NCBI GenBank assembly: GCA_904394195.1
Contig: CAJFNH010000055.1
Location: 1 to 7,881, forward strand
Source: Candidatus Gallimonas caecicola
GTDB taxonomy: Bacteria; Bacillota; Clostridia; Christensenellales; Borkfalkiaceae
DNA length: 7,881 nucleotides
Direction: 5' to 3'
Part shown: piece after piece, positions 5,343 through 7,881 of the stretch
Numbering within the stretch: position 1 is the stretch's first letter
Layout of the letters: each line of letters starts with the position of its first letter
Notes under the pieces: generated by a model
Seen by the model: only the letters and a program-made list of their open reading frames with translations
Databases searched by the model: none
Told to the model about the DNA's origin: nothing
Translations under genes and position numbers: made by a program

Positions 5343-7160
5343 ATGAAGATCACTTCCAAACAGCTGCGCGAAAGCTGGCTGAAATTTTATGAGAGCAAGG
5401 GGCACGTCAACGTGGGCGCGGTCTCCCTCATCGGCGACGGCACGACGGGCGTCATGTTCAACGTGGCGGGCATGCAGCCCCTCATGCCATACCTTCTGGG
5501 CAAGCCGCACCCCCTGGGCAAGCGGCTGTGCAACGTGCAGGGCTGCGTGAGGACGGTGGATATCGACGCCGTGGGCGACGCCTCCCACTTCACCTTCTTC
5601 GAGATGATGGGCAACTGGTCGCTGGGCGATTACTTCAAACAGGAAAAGACCGCCTGGACGTATGAACTGCTCACCAAGGTGTACGGACTGGATGGCAGCA
5701 AGCTGTGCTCCACCGTGTTCGAGGGCAACGACGCCGCCCCGCGCGATGAGGAGACGGCCTCCCTTTTGAAGTCGCTCGGCGTCGCGCCCGAACACATCTT
5801 CTATCTGCCCAAATCGGACAACTGGTGGGAGCTGGAGGGCACCGTGGGCACCCCCTGCGGGCCGGACAACGAGTGGTTTTATCCCATCGACCCCGAAAAG
5901 AAGGATCCCGTGTTCCCCGACGACTATGTGGAGATCGGCAACGACGTGTACATGCAGTACCGCAAGACGGAGACGGGCTATGTCCCGCTCGAGCACAGGA
6001 ACGTGGATACCGGCTTCGGGCTCGACCGCATGCTGCTCTTTCTGAACGGGCTGCACGACGGCTACAAGACCGACCTGTTCTCGGGTGCGATCCATACGCT
6101 GGAAACGCTCACGGGCAAAAACTATGACGCGGACGAGGGGGCGTGCAAGGCGATGCGCATCGTTGCCGACCACACGCGCACCACGGTCATGCTCATCGGC
6201 GACGTGAACGGCATCCTGCCCTCCAACACGGGGGCGGGCTATATCCTGCGCCGCCTCATGCGCCGCGCCATCCGCTACTGCCGCCAGCTGGGCGTGGAGC
6301 CCGCTTCCACCATGCGCGCCGTCGCGCAGGTGTTCATCGACGAGGTGTACGGCGAGGCGTATCCGCTGCTCGTGCAGAAGAAGGCATATATCCTGGACGA
6401 GATCAAAAAGGAGGCGGACCGCTTCGAAACGATGCTCGAAAAGGGCATGGCGGAATTTGAAAAGTGCGTTGCGGGCATCGCGCGCAAGAACGCCTTCATG
6501 TCGCAAAAGGACGAGACGTATGTGCCCGAGACGGTCATCGGCGGCAAGCAGGCGTTCCGCCTGTACGATACCTACGGCTTCCCGCTCGAGCTGACCGAGG
6601 AGATGGCTGCCGAGCGCGGGCTTTCGGTGGACAAGTCGGGTTTTGACGCGGCGTTTCGCGAACATCAGGAAAAGAGCCGCGGCGACGTGCACGCGGGCGA
6701 GGCGAAAGGGGGGCTGGAGAGCCACTCTGAAAAGGCCGTGCGCTATCACACGGCGACCCACCTTCTCAACGCGGCATTAAAGCAGGTGCTCTCGTCCGAC
6801 GTCAATCAGAAGGGCAGCAACATCACCGACGAGCGCATGCGCTTCGACTTCAACTTCCCCCGCGCCATGACGCCGGAGGAGGTGAAGGCGGTCGAGGACC
6901 TCGTCAACGAAAAGATCAAGGAAGATATCCCCGTCGTCTGCAGGGAAATGAGCCTGGAAGAGGCGCGTGCCGAGCACTTCGTGGGCGTGTTCGACGCAAA
7001 GTACGGCGACGTGGTCAGAACGTACTCCATCGGCGAATTTTCCAAGGAGATGTGTGGCGGCCCGCACGTTGCCAGAACGGGCGAACTTGGGCACTTTAAG
7101 ATCGTCAAGGAGCAGTCCTCGTCGGCGGGCGTAAGAAGAATCAAGGCGATACTGGAATAA
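5343..7160 (+). CDS. alaS: compact alanyl-tRNA synthetase without C-Ala domain
   Basis: This class II synthetase attaches alanine to tRNA-Ala and hydrolyses mischarged product. The catalytic core (about 1-240) shows FFEMMGNWSLGDYF (85-98), GTPCGP (169-174) and the motif 3 region VDTGFGLDRM (221-230). The tRNA-recognition helical region (about 245-440) contains ADHTRT (275-280) and GYILRRLMRRAIR (299-311). The editing domain keeps its zinc ligands, HTATH (H469, H473) and CGGPH (C571, H575). The protein stops at residue 605 in SAGVRRIKAILE, whereas typical bacterial AlaRS has about 870 residues. The C-terminal C-Ala domain is absent, and the stretch between the helical region and HTATH (about 440-468) is too short for the usual beta-barrel insert with its GGQ-type motif. 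No remnant follows the stop, so this is not a recent frameshift. Short forms are known in some lineages. It could be the only AlaRS of the cell or a second paralogue. Confidence 0.93.
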   Translation: MKITSKQLRESWLKFYESKGHVNVGAVSLIGDGTTGVMFNVAGMQPLMPYLLGKPHPLGKRLCNVQGCVRTVDIDAVGDASHFTFFEMMGNWSLGDYFKQEKTAWTYELLTKVYGLDGSKLCSTVFEGNDAAPRDEETASLLKSLGVAPEHIFYLPKSDNWWELEGTVGTPCGPDNEWFYPIDPEKKDPVFPDDYVEIGNDVYMQYRKTETGYVPLEHRNVDTGFGLDRMLLFLNGLHDGYKTDLFSGAIHTLETLTGKNYDADEGACKAMRIVADHTRTTVMLIGDVNGILPSNTGAGYILRRLMRRAIRYCRQLGVEPASTMRAVAQVFIDEVYGEAYPLLVQKKAYILDEIKKEADRFETMLEKGMAEFEKCVAGIARKNAFMSQKDETYVPETVIGGKQAFRLYDTYGFPLELTEEMAAERGLSVDKSGFDAAFREHQEKSRGDVHAGEAKGGLESHSEKAVRYHTATHLLNAALKQVLSSDVNQKGSNITDERMRFDFNFPRAMTPEEVKAVEDLVNEKIKEDIPVVCREMSLEEARAEHFVGVFDAKYGDVVRTYSIGEFSKEMCGGPHVARTGELGHFKIVKEQSSSAGVRRIKAILE

Positions 7161-7169
7161 GGGGTTCAC

Positions 7170-7201
7170 ACGTTTCTTTTCGAACTGACGAAAAGAAACG
7201 T
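7170..7201. repeat. 13-bp perfect inverted repeat after alaS
   Basis: ACGTTTCTTTTCG (7170-7182) and CGAAAAGAAACGT (7189-7201) are perfect complements with a six-base loop, starting ten bases after the alaS stop codon. No T run follows on either strand, so it is not a standard intrinsic terminator. It may protect the 3' end of the message, or be the edge of the repeat cluster that follows. Confidence 0.8.
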
Positions 7202-7210
7202 CGTGAGTTT

Positions 7211-7256
7211 CAGGAAAACCCAACGTTCGCCAAAGGCTCTGCGTTCGGTTTTCCTG
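7211..7256. repeat. 15-bp inverted repeat with one mismatch
   Basis: CAGGAAAACC (7211-7220) pairs with GGTTTTCCTG (7247-7256), and after one C-C mismatch AACG (7222-7225) pairs with CGTT (7242-7245). A small GCC-AAA-GGC hairpin (7229-7237) sits in the loop. It follows the previous inverted repeat directly. The nested stems point to a structured RNA or repeat element rather than a gene. Confidence 0.75.
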
Positions 7257-7273
7257 CGGCGCGCAATAGCAAC

Positions 7274-7449
7274 AGTTATAACGCGCGCCGCTACACCTTT
7301 CCGCAAAAGCCGTGTAAGCGGCAAATTGGGGCCCGCTGCGCAGGGCAACCCTGCTTGCGGCATAGTTTATAGCGCGCGCCGCTACACCTTTCCGCAAAAG
7401 CCGCGTGAGCGGCAAATTGGGTCCCGCTGCGCAGGGCAACCCTGCTTGC
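7274..7449. repeat. tandem duplication of an 86-bp structured unit
   Basis: Two copies, 7274-7358 and 7364-7449, repeat with a 91-bp period and differ by a single indel near the start and a handful of substitutions. Each holds an imperfect inverted repeat, GCCGCTACAC against GTG(T)(A)AGCGGC, and a perfect CAGGG-CAA-CCCTG hairpin. Two of the differences fall in the 3' arm and leave most pairing intact. Open frames run through both copies on the minus strand but resemble no protein. This is a non-coding repeat of unknown function. Confidence 0.85.
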
Positions 7450-7480
7450 ACACAATATCATAGCAAGGGCGACTTTCCCG

Positions 7481-7578
7481 CCCCCTTAACACTCGTTTTA
7501 AGGGGGGATGTCACCAACGGTGACAGGGGAGAGGGGAGGATGTCCGGAGGACAGGGGGGATGCCCGAAGGGCAGAGGG
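7481..7578. repeat. G-tract/hairpin array, second block
   Basis: A 9-bp stem, CCCCCTTAA (7481-7489) with TTAAGGGGG (7498-7506), is followed by three hairpins: GTCACCAACGGTGAC (7510-7524), GTCCGGAGGAC (7542-7552) and GCCCGAAGGGC (7562-7572). Between them lie G6 (7502-7507), two G4 (7526-7529, 7533-7536), G6 (7554-7559) and G3 (7576-7578). Compared with 242-318, the outer stem is kept, two hairpins are shared in the opposite order, and one is extra. No promoter for the following gene is visible in or after this block. Confidence 0.8.
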
Positions 7579-7622
7579 TCCCGCATCGCCCGATACGCAG
7601 ACAAAACACCAAGGAACGTACC

Positions 7623-7881
7623 ATGACGGAACTGGAAAAACTCAAGGCGGGGATGACGTATGTCATCGCCTCGCCCGACGTGGTGGCCGCACACATCCGT
7701 GCCGTTGACCTGTGCGACGAATACAACGCGACAAGGCGCACGGAACTTGCGCGCCGCGAGCAAATTTTGCGCGAGCTGTTCGGCTCGCTGGGCACAAACC
7801 CGCTCGTGGAAAAGAACATCCGCGTCGATTACGGCTTCAACCTGCACGCGGGCGACAATTTTTTCGTCAACTACGACTGCG
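7623..7881 (+). CDS. sugar O-acetyltransferase, maltose/galactoside acetyltransferase family (partial)
   Basis: The first 86 codons are present and the gene runs off the window. The start shows the N-terminal Mac domain of the Maa/LacA/NodL family: TELEKLKAGMTY (2-13), a helical LCDEYN segment, ILRELFGSLG and then VDYGFNL and GDNFFVNYDC, which open the left-handed beta-helix. These cytoplasmic enzymes acetylate sugars from acetyl-CoA; the acceptor cannot be told. The ATG at 7623 has AAGGAA (7611-7616) six bases upstream. It lies 462 bp beyond alaS with repeats between, so co-transcription is doubtful, and no clear promoter is seen just upstream. Confidence 0.92.
   Translation, partial: MTELEKLKAGMTYVIASPDVVAAHIRAVDLCDEYNATRRTELARREQILRELFGSLGTNPLVEKNIRVDYGFNLHAGDNFFVNYDC

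Noticed and set aside
5292..6761. 489-codon open frame on the minus strand across alaS
   Set aside because: It is antisense to a clearly coding AlaRS in GC-rich DNA, with His/Arg/Val-rich low-complexity content and no family resemblance; a codon-bias shadow.
7170..7201. Inverted repeat after alaS considered as an intrinsic terminator
   Set aside because: No T run follows the stem on either strand.
7274..7449. Tandem repeat considered as a CRISPR array
   Set aside because: Only two copies of 86 bp with a five-base gap, no spacers of constant size and no cas genes.
6777..7451. 224-codon minus-strand open frame covering the end of alaS and the tandem repeat
   Set aside because: It joins antisense alaS with repeat sequence, and its N-terminal half simply repeats the translated 86-bp unit; not a protein gene.

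Overview
The window looks like chromosomal DNA from a GC-rich member of the Firmicutes, class Clostridia. Supporting signs are a T-box riboswitch ahead of cysE-cysS, purine-rich Shine-Dalgarno sites, a TTG start for cysE, a DeoR/GlpR-type repressor and many hairpin repeats between genes. A gut lineage such as Christensenellales is plausible, but the genus cannot be read from the sequence. Most of the content is housekeeping. The unusual material lies in the spaces between genes and in a compact alanyl-tRNA synthetase.

Layout. Positions 1-402 hold no credible gene, only three kinds of short repeat: three copies of a 22-bp palindromic unit, a hairpin array with long G tracts, and a degenerate G-rich repeat. 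A rho-independent terminator (406-431) ends a minus-strand DeoR-family regulator (456-1214), which has its own sigma-A-type promoter and a candidate operator. An AT-rich divergent spacer follows. It carries an extended -10 promoter placed so that transcription of the next gene (1464-2099, HTH-like protein of unknown role) would begin at its ATG, making it a candidate leaderless gene.

Positions 2142-4587 form a cysteine unit: a consensus promoter, a complete T-box leader with a likely UGC (Cys) specifier, antiterminator and terminator, then cysE (serine acetyltransferase) overlapping cysS (cysteinyl-tRNA synthetase). Low charged tRNA-Cys would raise both cysteine synthesis and tRNA-Cys charging.

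Positions 4588-5284 are accessory-looking. A small, visibly AT-richer DUF559/Vsr-like endonuclease gene (4708-5094) is bracketed by nearly identical hairpin/G-tract repeats, with a third diverged inverted copy beyond. The upstream copy supplies the gene's Shine-Dalgarno. A consensus promoter then drives alaS (5343-7160), an AlaRS with catalytic and editing parts but apparently without the beta-barrel insert and the C-terminal C-Ala domain.

Positions 7161-7622 are again non-coding and repeat-rich: two long inverted repeats, a tandem duplication of about 86 bp, and a second array of G tracts separated by short hairpins. The window ends inside a sugar O-acetyltransferase gene (from 7623).

The recurring theme is a modular intergenic repeat: a primary stem, then G tracts interrupted by interchangeable short hairpins. 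It occurs in at least two sequence families here and could form quadruplex-duplex hybrids. Its association with the DUF559 endonuclease is the best candidate for an undescribed system in this window. That link is inference from one locus.
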